DNA of 57,600 bases. Source: Nemertoderma westbladi (Eukaryota > Xenacoelomorpha > Nemertodermatida > Nemertodermatidae). Within the stretch, counting starts at the first letter, position 1, and the number at the start of each line of letters is the position of its first letter. Made by a program: the position numbers and the translations under genes. The notes under the pieces are model-generated. The model was not told where the DNA came from and did not search any database. It saw nothing but the letters and a program-made list of their open reading frames with translations. Shown piece by piece: positions 11,837 through 22,439 of the stretch. The stretch is from assembly GCA_032718475.1 (NCBI GenBank), contig JAUCBJ010007295.1:1-57600 (forward strand). Reading direction: 5' to 3'.

Positions 11837-13030
11837 CTTACTTTTATCTGTAAATCTTTTATCAGTAAAACTTTTATCAGTAAATCTTTTATCAGTAAAT
11901 CTTTTATCAGTAAACTTTTATCAGTAAAACTTTTATCATTAAAACTTTTATCAGTAAATCTTTTATCAGTAAAACATTTTTTATTTATCTGTAAATATTT
12001 TATCAGTAAAACTTTTATCAGTAAATCTTTTATCAGTAAACTTTTATCAGTAAAACTTTTATCATTAAAACTTTTATCTGTAAATCTTTTATCAGTAAAT
12101 CTATCTTTTATCAGTAAACCTTTTATCAGTGTAAATCTTTTATCAGTGAAACGTTTATCAGTGAAACTTTTATCAGTGAAACTTTTATCAGTAAATCTTT
12201 TATCAGTAAATCTTTTATCAGTAAACTTTTATCAGTAAAACTTTTATCATTAAAACTTTTTTGCAGTAAATCTTTTATCAGTAAAACTTTTATTTGTAAA
12301 TCTTTTATCAGTAAAACTTTTATTAGTAAAACTTGTATCTGTAAATCTTTTATCAGTAAAACTTTTATTAGTAAATCTTTTATCAGTAAAACTTTTTTTA
12401 TTTATCTGTAAATATTTTATCAGTAAAACTTTTATCAGTAAATCTTTTATCAGTAAACTTTTATCAGTAAAACTTTTATCATTAAAACTTTTATCAGTAA
12501 ATCTTTTATCAGTAAATCTATATTTTATCAGTAAACCTTTTATCAGTGTAAATCTTTTATCAGTGAAACGTTTATCAGTGAAACTTTTATCAGTGAAACT
12601 TTTATGAAACTTTTATCAGTAAATCTTTTATCAGTAAATCTTTTATCAGTAAATCTTTTATCAGTAAATCTTTTATCAGTGAAACTTTTATCAGTGAAAC
12701 TTTTATGAAACTTTTATCAGTAAATCTTTTATCAGTAAATCTTTTATCAGTAAACTTTTATGAAACTTTTATCAGTAAATCTTTTATCAGTAAATCTTTT
12801 ATCAGTAAACTTTTATCAGTAAAACTTTTATCATTAAAACTTTTTTGCAGTAAATCTTTTATCAGTAAAACTTTTATTTGTAAATCTTTTATCAGTAAAA
12901 CTTTTATTAGTAAAACTTTTATTAGTAAAACTTTTATTAGTAAAACTTGTATCTGTAAATCTTTTATCAGTGAAATTTTTATCAGTGAAACTTTTATGAA
13001 ACTTATATCAGTAAAACTTATATCCTTTTA
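11837..13030 (+). repeat. CUX intron 2, ~15-bp array CTTTTATCAGTAAAT
   Basis: About 75 copies of CTTTTATCAGTAAAT/A with variants (ATCTGTAAAT, ATTAGTAAAA, ATCAGTGAAA). The unit resembles a 3' splice site: a pyrimidine run followed by ATCAG. The array reaches the real acceptor (ccttttaag|GG) without a gap. A higher-order copy of about 415 bp is visible: TTTATTTATCTGTAAATATT occurs near 11977 and again near 12390. Confidence 0.93.
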
Positions 13031-13032
13031 AG

Positions 13033-13171
13033 GGTTTGGCTGAGGTTGACGAGGTTAAAAGAACGTTTGAATCTTTACAAAATGAAATCGTAAGTCTGCA
13101 GTCGAGAATCTATCGAAGCGAGTCGATGTTTCTCGATATACAACGACGGATTCATCCATTACCTGATCCCG
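13033..13171 (+). CDS. CUX: CUX coding exon 3
   Basis: Forty-six codons plus one base: GLAEVDEVKRTFESLQNEIV, then SLQSRIYRSESMFLDIQRRI, ending HPLPDP. The stretch from SLQNEI to PDPVP aligns with the CUX1 segment ending in LIDVPDPVP, the clearest N-terminal CUX signature here. The acceptor follows the pyrimidine-rich array; the donor is CCCG|gtaaat. The exon ends in phase 1. Confidence 0.9.
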
Positions 13172-13492
13172 GTAAATAAATTACGCATTAATATTACTAA
13201 TCATTAAAACTATTGGTTTTCCACTAAATTAACTTGAAATAGTTTTGTTATATTGAATCAAATATACAACGTAACCACAAATCCATTCTTCCATTGACAC
13301 TCTGGTATCCATACCAAACTCTGGACTAGATCTACCGACAGCAGGACCCCTGTTCGAGACCAGAGTGAGATTGATTAGACAGGTAGGTAGATATTATCAG
13401 CTAAGGGCAGGCACAAGAATCGTTGTGGGATTTCCGTACTACGTAGACACGATCTACTCACATAATAATTGTGTTTATTGTTTTGGTTGGAA

Positions 13493-13931
13493 TTAGTGTT
13501 TAAACGGGATCATACTTTTCGGGATTTCCGGAATCGAGATCGGGACCGGGATCATCACTCACGGCTCGGGATCCCGACTTTCGGGATCGGGATTGCAATT
13601 TTGGATTAAATTAATCAAAGTTAATCGCAACTACCGTTTTGGGCAACACTCACTTTATGTTACACTTCTTAAATATTATTAGTAAGATTAATTTATATTA
13701 AAATTATTTTGGAATTGATTACTAGGTGGTTTACTGACATAAAAATTCGATATAATCAAAGCATTTCCGTTCCGCTTCAACTATTTATCAGATATTCAAC
13801 AAATTTACTTCACTATTTATACTTCGGGATCCCGGTACAAAAAAAGTCGGGATCGGGACCGGGATTGCATTTTTCACCGGGATCCCGATTTTTCGGGATC
13901 GGGATCGGGATCCCGTTTAATTTAAACACTA
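13493..13931. mobile_element. MITE-like element with GGGATCCCG repeats
   Basis: The ends TAGTGTTTAAACGGGATC (left) and GATCCCGTTTAATTTAAACACTA (right, about 13909-13931) are inverted copies apart from a small insertion. Inside, GGGATCGGGA and its reverse complement recur on both sides of an AT-rich centre. It could be a non-autonomous hAT-type element; no certain target duplication was seen. Confidence 0.6.
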
Positions 13932-14438
13932 GTTAGTATGACGATCCACTGTAACCTGCTCCTTTCCTTTATTTCGTGATAAATAATATATTTTAGTGAT
14001 AATTATATATTATTTATGGTGCGAAAGGGCCATAAATAAATTAATAAAACTGACTATTTTATTGATTTTCTTGTTAACGATTGAAATCTGATTATTTTTA
14101 GTTGGTCTATAATGACAATTGGGTCGGGAAATTACTGCAGTGTATAAATAAATTGGTATTCGTGAAATAATAGGATTGATTGAAATATACAAACACTATC
14201 ACTGTGTATCGATATGAAAACTGTGATTTTGGTAAAAAAAAATTTCTAAATGATTAACTTGTGTACATATAGTTCGTACAAGAATGCAGAGCAGACATTT
14301 TATAGCGTTTGCTTTCTTACGTACCAGAGCAGTCATTTTTTGTGAAAGTGAATGTAAATGTGAAATATTGATTTTAACACATAAAAGTGAGATTTCAAGC
14401 ATAAAATGCAAATAGATAATAAAAGCAAGAGGGTCAGA

Positions 14439-14639
14439 GTAAAACGCGGATCCGGATCCGGATTCTACATTTAACATTGTCCCTACGGAAGTCGATTTTT
14501 TTTACATTTTTATAACTCCCAAAAATAAAACTATAACCTGTTCTATTGACTTTAGTTTATTGTTTTGGTTAAAATAACGTCACTGTAACCTGCTCCTTTC
14601 CCTTAACTGATAATTTTGGAATCCGGATCCTCGTTTTAC
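14439..14639. mobile_element. Small inverted-repeat element, GGATCCGG ends
   Basis: Left end 14439-14464 (GTAAAACGCGGATCCGGATC...) and right end 14619-14639 (GAATCCGGATCCTCGTTTTA...) are inverted copies. The right end plus ACACTTACCC or ACACCTACCC recurs near 47460-47485. Confidence 0.6.
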
Positions 14640-14912
14640 ACCTACCCTTGTTATTGTAAACATTATCACTACTGTAACGTAAACCTACAGTAGGTGCTAA
14701 TTAGTAATTAGCTCACAATAGAATATAAATTTAAGAAAAACATGAACCGCTACCGCTGACTGACCTTTCAACCTCAACCACAACAACCAAACGCTGCGCT
14801 AAATTCATATTCCTTTAAAAACAATATTTAGGTTGGGTGGGGGGGTGGTGTCACAATGCAACCATGTATACTTTCATGTACGTTTGTATCTAATAATCTT
14901 ATTTACTCACAG

Positions 14913-15104
14913 TTCCGTCTCTCGAACTGAGTTCCCACAATGGGCATTCGTCTACTCAACTCGTCGAGAATCGGAGATTAGAAATCGACAACGGTGTCTA
15001 CCGCGAACGGCTAATTAATACCGTATCTGAACTAAATCAATGTAAATCCGAGTTAAACAAATACAAAGAAGCCGACGGTAACTTATTGTATTCGTCTAAG
15101 CGAG
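14913..15104 (+). CDS. CUX: CUX coding exon 4
   Basis: Two bases complete a Val codon (PDP-V), followed by 63 codons and one base: PSLELSSHNGHSSTQLVENR, then RLEIDNGVYRERLINTVSEL, then NQCKSELNKYKEADGN, ending LLYSSKR. The helical, charged part continues the coiled coil. The donor is CGAG|gtttgt. The G left over joins AT of exon 5 to make Asp. In vertebrate CUX the coiled coil is several times longer. Confidence 0.9.
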
Positions 15105-15352
15105 GTTTGTGTTTTAGCGATATTATTTAATTCATTTATATAAATTGAAGTGAGTGAGAAAAGGTCATAGGTGATATTTCCTTCGATACAGTATAGAACC
15201 ATGAAACAGTCCTTAGTGACTTTACTTTACTTTCCCATAAGGTTCTGTCAAATTTTCGTATTTCCCGACACGCCGTCTTCAGGGAGTTGTTTATTATAAT
15301 CATCTAAAATAAGGGTTTGCTTGCGGGGTCTAAAAACTCTAAAAAAAGACTT

Positions 15353-16066
15353 AACGTCTGTTCCAATCGATTTCTGCTGAAACGGCCTTCTTCAGGGAAA
15401 AATACATCAAATATAATAATTAAAAAAACACAGCCATACATACTACTGTAGCGTACCGGTACTCGGACAGAATAAACATTCCTAACTTTGTTATATTATA
15501 TCGGTGCACATAGAAATACAATCATGGAAGTTGATTTTAGGAGGTTTTGTTTAGAGTTTTACATAAAAAAATGTTTCTACTGTAAATACCCCGGAGGAAT
15601 GTTACATTATCCAAAGCCCGTAGCCAGGATTTTAAAAGGGCGGTTCGTTTTTTCAAAAAAGGGCACTTTATTTAATTTGTTTAAATACCTTAATGACAAA
15701 TCTCCATTGGTTTAGCCAGAACATATTAAGGTATGAATAAGGTGGGGGGGTGGGGGGGGGGGGGGGGCTTGGTTGATTGATCTGAAGCCCGATACGAAAT
15801 GTGTTGGGTACTTCTTAAAGCACATTGGCACTGGGATAATGTGAATCCTAACTGTTTTTGTTGCTATGTAACTTTAACATTTGCTTTGCCGGAAAGGACA
15901 CTTTTACGAATAGGTGAATATAAAAGGAGAGTATTTCTCAAAATGAAAATTTTGTGCGAGTACCCGGTACGCTAGTATTTAGTGAACTGTGTTTTTTTAT
16001 TATATTTGATCTATATTTTCCCTGAAGAAGGCCGTTAAGGCAGAAATCGATTGGAACATAGACGTT
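15353..16066. mobile_element. Inverted-repeat element with Penelope-like terminal motif
   Basis: Left arm 15353-15465 and right arm 15957-16066 are inverted copies, about 80-90% alike by eye. On the + strand the right arm reads CCCTGAAGAAGGCCGTTAAG then GCAGAAATCGATTGGAAC. CTGAAGA ... GAAA is the layout of the hammerhead motif in Penelope-like retroelement ends, but stem II is imperfect here. Between the arms lies CCCGTAGCCAGGATTTT (about 15618), another dispersed-repeat motif. No reverse transcriptase is present. Confidence 0.55.
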
Positions 16067-16813
16067 AGAGCCCTGGTTATACTTCGTCTGAGCTCAGACT
16101 CAGACAGTCTGATGACAGACTTCTCTGAAAACCGGCGGCCGGCGGTGTCTGATGTGAGATATCATCAGACATTTGCTGGACACAGACATGAGACAGACAT
16201 CAGACATTAGTGTTTATACAGTACTTAAAGAAGACATCTGCCTCATACATGATCATTTCATTTCGTATTACCCCCCCCCCCCCCCCCCCCCCCCAAGAAT
16301 TTATAGTACATGTTTTATGTATAAGACTGAAAGTGAAAAACCTCCTCTCATTAATTTTTTTAATTTTATAATTAAATTATTATAATTATTAATTTAATTT
16401 TTTAATCATTTTTATATATGTCTGAAATGAAACCTTCAGCCATTATATTCCTATTATAGTTTACAATACTTTCTTCCTGATTGTTGATTACTGACACATT
16501 TATTCTAGACTTCAGACTGAGTTTTTGTGAGGTCTTAAACCCTACAGCAGTTACCCAGTCTGCCTATAGGTGGTAACAGTGATTATGGGACATCTGCTTA
16601 TAATTGGCACATATAATTCTTTCGTTTTGACACTTAACAAAAGTTTATGTCACGTGCTGCACGAAGGCGAAGGCCCCACTTCATGTGTCTGATATCAGAC
16701 ATATATTTTTTTTAACCATCTATAAAACGCCACAGACGTAATTGTGTCTCATTGCAAAGCAGGAATTTCTTTCACTAGTCTAGTCTCATTAGGTCCCATT
16801 AGTCTCATTAGGT

Positions 16814-17095
16814 CCCGCCTTGGTGTAGTGGTTGCATTGAATTCACATCTCCCGTAGGTCGTGGGTTCGATCCTCACATGGGCCAGGGCAGTTTTCGTTT
16901 CGGCACGAATGCTTTAAAGGGACCAGCCAGGGCGCATCTCTGCCTTGCATCCTTAAGTGGTAGCTAAATGTGTACTGGAGTTTCCTCTGGGGAGTAAAGT
17001 TCTGGGGGGACCGCACTGGAAATAAGTCGTCAGACTTTGTGCGTAATCCCTGGCCTAGCGGCCGAAGAAAATTTACTTTACTTTTACTTTTACTC
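16814..17095 (+). mobile_element. tRNA-derived SINE, + orientation
   Basis: The head carries RNA polymerase III boxes: box A TGGTGTAGTGG at about 16820 and box B GGTTCGATCC at 16864. The body includes GTTTTCGTTTCGGCACGAAT, TTAAAGGGACC, TCCTCTGGGGAGTAAAG and TGCGTAATCCCTGGCC, and ends in a T-rich ACTTTACTTTTACTTTTAC tail. Other copies lie in the opposite orientation at 26633-26900 and, as a fragment, near 50125-50230. Confidence 0.85.
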
Positions 17096-17832
17096 ATCGT
17101 GATCGTGTCGTGACCTCTAAACCCGCATTCCTTCAGTAGTTCCTAGAAGTTTTTCTACTGTTCCCTCACGACATTCCGGTTGGAACACTGAGGATCTAAC
17201 CAATAGGACAACCGGAACTATTATACCATAGTGGAGGCTGATCATATGAATAGAATAGTCTACATTAGAAATGAGTAATCGAAAAGTGATTTGTACATAT
17301 GGAGTATGGACATAGTACCTGTTTTACAGTATATTACTTTTGTTGGGAAGGAAAGGTCTTATGCACCTATTTGTTCAAATTTTTCCAAAATTTACCTTGA
17401 AAAATTAGGCAATAGTAGTCAGTCATCTCAGGCATCATAAATTTATAAGTGCATCCATTTAGTATGCCAATATTAACTGTTCTGGGTAGGTAAAAAAATA
17501 TGCGAATCTGTCAATATCTCAGAATGACTATTTTATCACATAGGACCTTTTATGAATGAGCCGTTCAATTAATAATCCGTATAATATTGTGAAGTAGTAA
17601 TGCAACGTACATTGCGCAATTGTTTTCAAATGGACAAATTATCAAAAGATTCAAATTGTCAAAAGGACCAAGACACACAGCATGGTAGGCCCGTTACCGC
17701 AGTACTAACTGCTGTTGGGCCCCGAATCTAATTTCTTTAATTTCCCAACCCATCTAGTGTACCGGCGCCACGCTAGACCCACGCTACTTTCTGTAATACG
17801 TAACATTTCATTAGTTTTTTTTCATAATGGAA

Positions 17833-18325
17833 GTGGAAGGGTTTACTGTGGAAGATCACCCATGGTGGTGAGCAGGCATTCCTTTAGGAAACAGAGTGGA
17901 AGGGTTTACTGTGGAAGATCACCCATGGTGGTGAACTGGCATTCCTTTAGGAAACAGAGTGGAAGGGTTTACTGTGGAAGATCACCCATGGTGGTGAACT
18001 GGCATTCCTTTAGGAAACAGAGTGGACGGGTTTACTGTGGAAGATCACCCATGGTGGTGAACAGGCATTCCTTTAGGAAACAGAGTGGAAGGGTTTACTG
18101 TGGAAGATAATCTGTTGTTGTGAACAGGCATTCCTTTAGGAAACAGAGTGGAAGGGTTTACTGTGGAAGATCACCCATGGTGGTGAACAGGCATTCCTCT
18201 AGGAAACAGAGTGGAAGGGTTTCCTGTGGAAGATAATCTATTGTTGTGAACAGGCATTCCTTTAGGAAACAGAGTGGAAGTGTTTACTGTGGAAGATCAC
18301 CCATGGTGGTGAACAGGCATTCCTT
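17833..18325 (+). repeat. 63-bp minisatellite in CUX intron 4
   Basis: Nearly eight copies of a 63-bp unit beginning GTGGAAGGGTTTACTGTGG, then AAGATCACCCATGGTGGTGA, then ACAGGCATTCCTTTAGGAAA. A sub-variant has ATAATCTGTTGTTGTGAAC. The period is 21 codons, which keeps one frame open for about 130 codons, but nothing suggests translation. The core CCCATGG-GGT-AACAGGCATT-CTTGG also occurs in non-repeated form near 49262-49290, so the array grew from a dispersed repeat. Confidence 0.9.
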
Positions 18326-18846
18326 GGCTTAACGAGCCTAAAAGATTCTCCCATTCTCATTATATCAGCTGATTACTCCTTTATTGTTTTATTTGTGCCA
18401 CCGTACTCTGTGCGTGCAGTGCAGTGTATTGATTTTTGTTTTTTTGTTTTGGTTAAAATATCGTGCCACTACTGTAACCAGGCGGGATATTTTGTTTCAT
18501 TTTTTGGAAAATACAAAATAATACTTTGTACATAAACGTTTTAATTTATTATTGAATAAGATTAGCATAATATGATAATCATACAAATTATATTTTATAT
18601 TAATCACATAGCGGCAATAAATACATCGCAACTAACAATCAGTTTTTACTTTCATTTTGTATACTTAATAACCTTTTGGATTTCCGGTAAATTTCCGGCT
18701 TCCCCGCTTTGAAATTATTAGCATCCTTGTAGAAGATGTGAAGGTCAGTTCGTTCTTTATTTAGAAATCTTTTAGACATTCTGTTAAAACCGAAATGTTT
18801 TGAGCACTCTGCCAAGAGTTAATTTAATTATAATTTGTAATTGCAG

Positions 18847-21800
18847 ATACTGAGACCAATAATGATTCGGAAACGTCTATAAACAACGATCGCAACGAAA
18901 CGGTAGACGTACAAGGTTCGGCTGAGGAGACCATCGCAGCCGATGGTGCTGATGGGGGGAGAATTTGGAACAAAGGAAGACAATTACTTCCGGGGTGCGG
19001 TCGGAAACTTTCCCGACGGAAAACGCAACCGGTGAAGATTAAAGTGGAGCCACAATTCTTGAATATGTGGGAGGAAAGTGGGAACAACGCGGATCCGGAA
19101 GCAAATGAACCAACGGCCCACGCGTACGCCGGCGGCGACTCGCAGGAATCCAACCACATCTCCCCGGGTGGATCTGAATTAAATATATTCCCGGACGACT
19201 ACAACTCCGATGTAGGAATGGCAAACTCTCTATCACCCCTGCCGCCTATAGACGACGACTATCGAGTGACTATAAAACCGACTTGCCAATCGGCGTTACC
19301 GCCCAGCGTAATCACCGTCGAGGGGACAGTCGACACGTGCCAACTCGTAGACTACATCAAGGAGTTGTTGCATAAAAATAACATCGGGCAAAAACTCTTC
19401 GGACTCAAAGTTCTTGGTTTATCGCAAGGCAGCGTCTCTGAAATTCTATCGAAGCCGAAACCTCATCGCAAACTCACGGCAAAAGGGCGTGAACCCTACC
19501 TGAGGATGTTGCAATGGGCGATGAACCCCCAGGGGATTGACGAGTTGGCCCGGTTGGCGTCGGTTTCTTCGAGTATGTTGGTGAACAATAAAATATTCCC
19601 TCACGCGACTCTTCCCGACGTCTCAGAGTTCACTCATAGAGTGTCCGGTTTCGCGTCAGGAGAAAGCCCAGTCGCGCCAGAAACCTCGAACGAATTTAAT
19701 GAAATAGTTACGACTTCAACGGGAAATTTCGAACCGCAAACCCCAACCGAAATGGCCATTCGGAAGATCCTTGACAAAGCCAAGACTGAGATGGACTATG
19801 AGCGCGCTGCCACCCAGAAACTTGTCATGCATATTCGGAATGGTCATCCCATAGGTGACCCCATTTCACCAACGGAGTCGGAACTTATGTGCGAGGCGGC
19901 TTGTTTTCCTTCTCCGGAAGATTGTGGGGAAGGTTCAGGCGAAAACTGGGCCAATCCCCAACAGGAACAAACGCCCAGTATTATTTACAATAATAATCCT
20001 AGTGCGAGCAGCTCTGTTTTGGGAGTTCCCTCAATGAATAACAGTGTTTTGGGTGTCCCGTCCAACTTCCACGGTGGTGGTCTTGTAAATCTTCCTAATA
20101 TTGGCGGCGGCTTCAATGACAGTGGTTTTGTGTGTGAATCGAGCATGGATCATGCAGGAGTGTCAACATACAACGACGTTTGTGTAGCTAAATCTGAGAG
20201 CTGTGCCTCAGGGGGTTCGCCAAGTTGTCCACCAACAAGCACAACTCCAGTACTCTATCCGCCGCTTAATCTAGCAAATGTGAAGGTGGAAGTCTCCGAA
20301 CCAGAAGATACAGTGGGCCCATTCGAAAGGGATTACCATTTTGGGGACCCTTCGTTATTACCCAGTTGTTCCGTTATCTCTGTGTCACCGGCCGTCATTC
20401 GAAAAGCCGCCCTACTTCCCTTAAACCACGAGGACATCGTGGAATTCTCGGATTTGGACACGGTTGAACTTACGCAACAGGTGAAGGAGCGTCTGGTCCG
20501 TCATGCCGTCAGTCAGCGAATGTTCGGGGAGGTTCTCGGTCTGTCTCAGGGCAGCATCAGCGAGATCCTCGCCAAACCCAAGCCTTTCAACAAACTCACT
20601 TCCAAGGGACAAGAACCCTTCATCCGAATGGCCTTGTGGATGAGGGATGTTGACGGCATCAATAAACTCAAGGAAAGGCACATACAGAAAACCGTTCAAT
20701 CTCATCAAATGCAGGTAACTCTTCAACAGCAACACGATAAACAGTCTGAGATTAGGAGAATACAAAACATTCGCACTAAATCTAAACATGTGGCAACTGT
20801 ACCTTCAAGACCTCTTTTTAACCGTTTCCAACCGATAAAACCGAAACCTGTCGGCTCGAGTTGCAACACTAACCTTCTCGCTTACTCTCCAACTAGTAAC
20901 TCCGTCGCAAGTGTAAGCACGCAATATTCATTAACACCATCGCAAGATATAAATCTTCCTGGAAAAGATATCGTGGATACAGTTTATCCACGGAGCATTT
21001 CTCATTCTTCCAACAGTTCAGGGGCAGAATCCGTAGACGATCGAACGATCGTGGAGATGAGTAACCAACTCGGAGCAGATCGATCTGCTATCGACATCAA
21101 CCCCAATATGCAGTTGTACATGATGCAACTGGACACGAAAGCCTTGTGCGACGAGGTCCGCTGCGTTCTCAATCGACATTCTATCGCGCAACGCGTGTTC
21201 GGCGAAGTCATACTCGGCGTTACCCAGGGATCCGTGAGTGACTTGCTCAACCGGCCCAAATCCTGGGACAAACTCAGCCTCAAGGGGAAGGAGCCCTACC
21301 TGCGAATGCGGGACTGGGTGCGCAGTGCGAGTCGGGTAGCACAGTTGCGGGAGTTGCAAGAGTGCCGAAGGATGCGGAAAGTAGACCGATTCCTGTTGCG
21401 TGGCGAATCCGGTCCTTACAAGGACGACACCTGGGCACCCAAATCGAAACGGCTGCGGTATTCCTTGGACGATGATTCGAAGCGCTTCCTATTGAGTGTG
21501 TACCAGCACGTGACGCACCCCTCTCAGGACACCATCAGCCGACTGGCCACACATCTGAATATGCAACCAGCTACCGTCTACAATTGGTTCCAAAATCGAC
21601 GCCAACGTTTCAAAGTGAAAGATTACTACAACTCTATAGTTGATGGCGGTCTTTCTCACTCTGATATTATGAAACAACTTTCGGGTCATTTGAACGTTCT
21701 TAGTAACTTGTACTCGAGTGACAACGTTAACAGTTCGATTGCGGGGAGTCGTATTAACGAATATAACATTATTGGTGCGAATAGTGCGGGGATTGGTAAT

Positions 21801-22439
21801 AATGAATATAACATTGGTGCGGATAGTGCGGGGATTGGTAATAACGAATATAACATTATTGGTGCGAATAGTGCGGGGATTGGTAATAATGAATATAACA
21901 TTGGTGCGGATAGTGCGGGGATTGGTAATAACGAATATAACATTATTGGTGCGAATAGTGCGGGGATTGGTAATAACGAATATAACATTATTGGTGCGAA
22001 TAGTGCGGGGATTGGTAATAACGAATATAACATTATTGGTGCGAATAGTGCGGGTATTGGTAATAACGAATATAACATTGGTGCGAATAGTGCGGGGATT
22101 GGTAATAACGAATATAACATTGGTGCGAATAGTGCGGGGATTGGTAATAACGAATATAACATTGGTGCGGATAGTGCGGGGATTGGTAATAACGAATATA
22201 ACATTGGTGCGGATAGTGCGGGGATTGGTAATAACGAATATAACAATAGTGCGAATAATACAGTCATTGGTAATATCGAATATGACATAACTGCGAATAA
22301 TGCCGATACTGGAACTCAAGAACATGTCAATGTAGAAGATCATGATCATTCTCTAGTAATCGCGGACACAGCTGTTGGAGTTCGGGACGGCTGTGGTTCA
22401 CCCGGGGGGACAACATTTAATTCGAAAGACGAAATTTAA
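18847..22439 (+). CDS. CUX: CUX exon 5: three CUT domains and homeodomain
   Basis: This 3.6-kb last coding exon completes a predicted 1367-residue CUX (Cut-like) nuclear transcription factor, which binds DNA through CUT repeats and a homeodomain. CUT1 lies at residues 333-410 (LFGLKVLGLSQGSVSEILSK), CUT2 at 706-785 (MFGEVLGLSQGSISEILAKP), CUT3 at 933-1010 (VFGEVILGVTQGSVSDLLNR) and the homeodomain at about 1037-1096. The homeodomain has L16, Y20, W48, F49, N51 and R53, but Gln at position 50 and Arg at 52 (WFQNRRQR), where vertebrate CUX has WFHNYRSR. Residues from about 1140 form 13 Asn/Gly-rich repeats (NEYNIGANSAGIGN). Vertebrate CUX splits this region over many exons; here it is uninterrupted. 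CUT1 starts early because the coiled coil is short. The stop is TAA at 22437-22439. Confidence 0.95.
21757..22305 (+). repeat. 42/45-bp coding minisatellite, CUX C-terminal tail
   Basis: Thirteen units of 42 or 45 bp (GAATATAACATTGGTGCG then AATAGTGCGGGGATTGGTAA) encode NEYNI(I)GA[N/D]SAGIGN. Eleven are nearly identical; the last two are diverged (NSANNTVIGN, ITANNADTGT). All lengths are multiples of three and the frame is kept. No stop falls in the other frames either, so open frames on both strands here are shadows. Confidence 0.93.

Larger units (their letters stand above)
13172..14912 (+). other. CUX intron 3
   Basis: It contains a GGGATCCCG-rich inverted-repeat element (13493-13931), two copies of a CACTGTAACCTGCTCCTTTCC repeat (near 13950 and 14581), and an inverted pair GTAAAACGCGGATCCGG / CCGGATCCTCGTTTTAC (14439-14639). 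The acceptor is ttactcacag. Confidence 0.75.
15105..18846 (+). other. CUX intron 4
   Basis: It holds an inverted-repeat element with Penelope-like ends (15353-16066), a G-rich run (15745-15768), a run of about 24 C (16271-16294), a tRNA-derived SINE (16814-17095) and a 63-bp minisatellite (17833-18325). The acceptor is taatttgtaattgcag. Confidence 0.8.

Noticed and set aside
11828-13031. Open frames reading SKSFISKTFISK and similar in CUX intron 2
   Set aside because: Translation of the CTTTTATCAGTAAAT array, which lies between two well-supported CUX exons.
10005-13032. CRISPR-like array, because of many regular repeats
   Set aside because: Contiguous tandem units without unique spacers, in an animal gene intron.
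16820-16880. Functional tRNA gene
   Set aside because: Box A and box B are present, but the acceptor stem does not close and the unit continues into a 200-bp body repeated elsewhere, so it is a SINE.
17715-18110. Open frame of 131 codons (SGRVYCGRSPMVVNWHSFRK repeats)
   Set aside because: A by-product of a 63-bp period, which keeps one frame open; it lies inside CUX intron 4 with no start context or domain.
21489-22349. Open frames of 190-286 codons on both strands across the CUX tail
   Set aside because: Shadows of the stop-free 42/45-bp coding repeat. The CUX frame is the real one, being continuous with the homeodomain.
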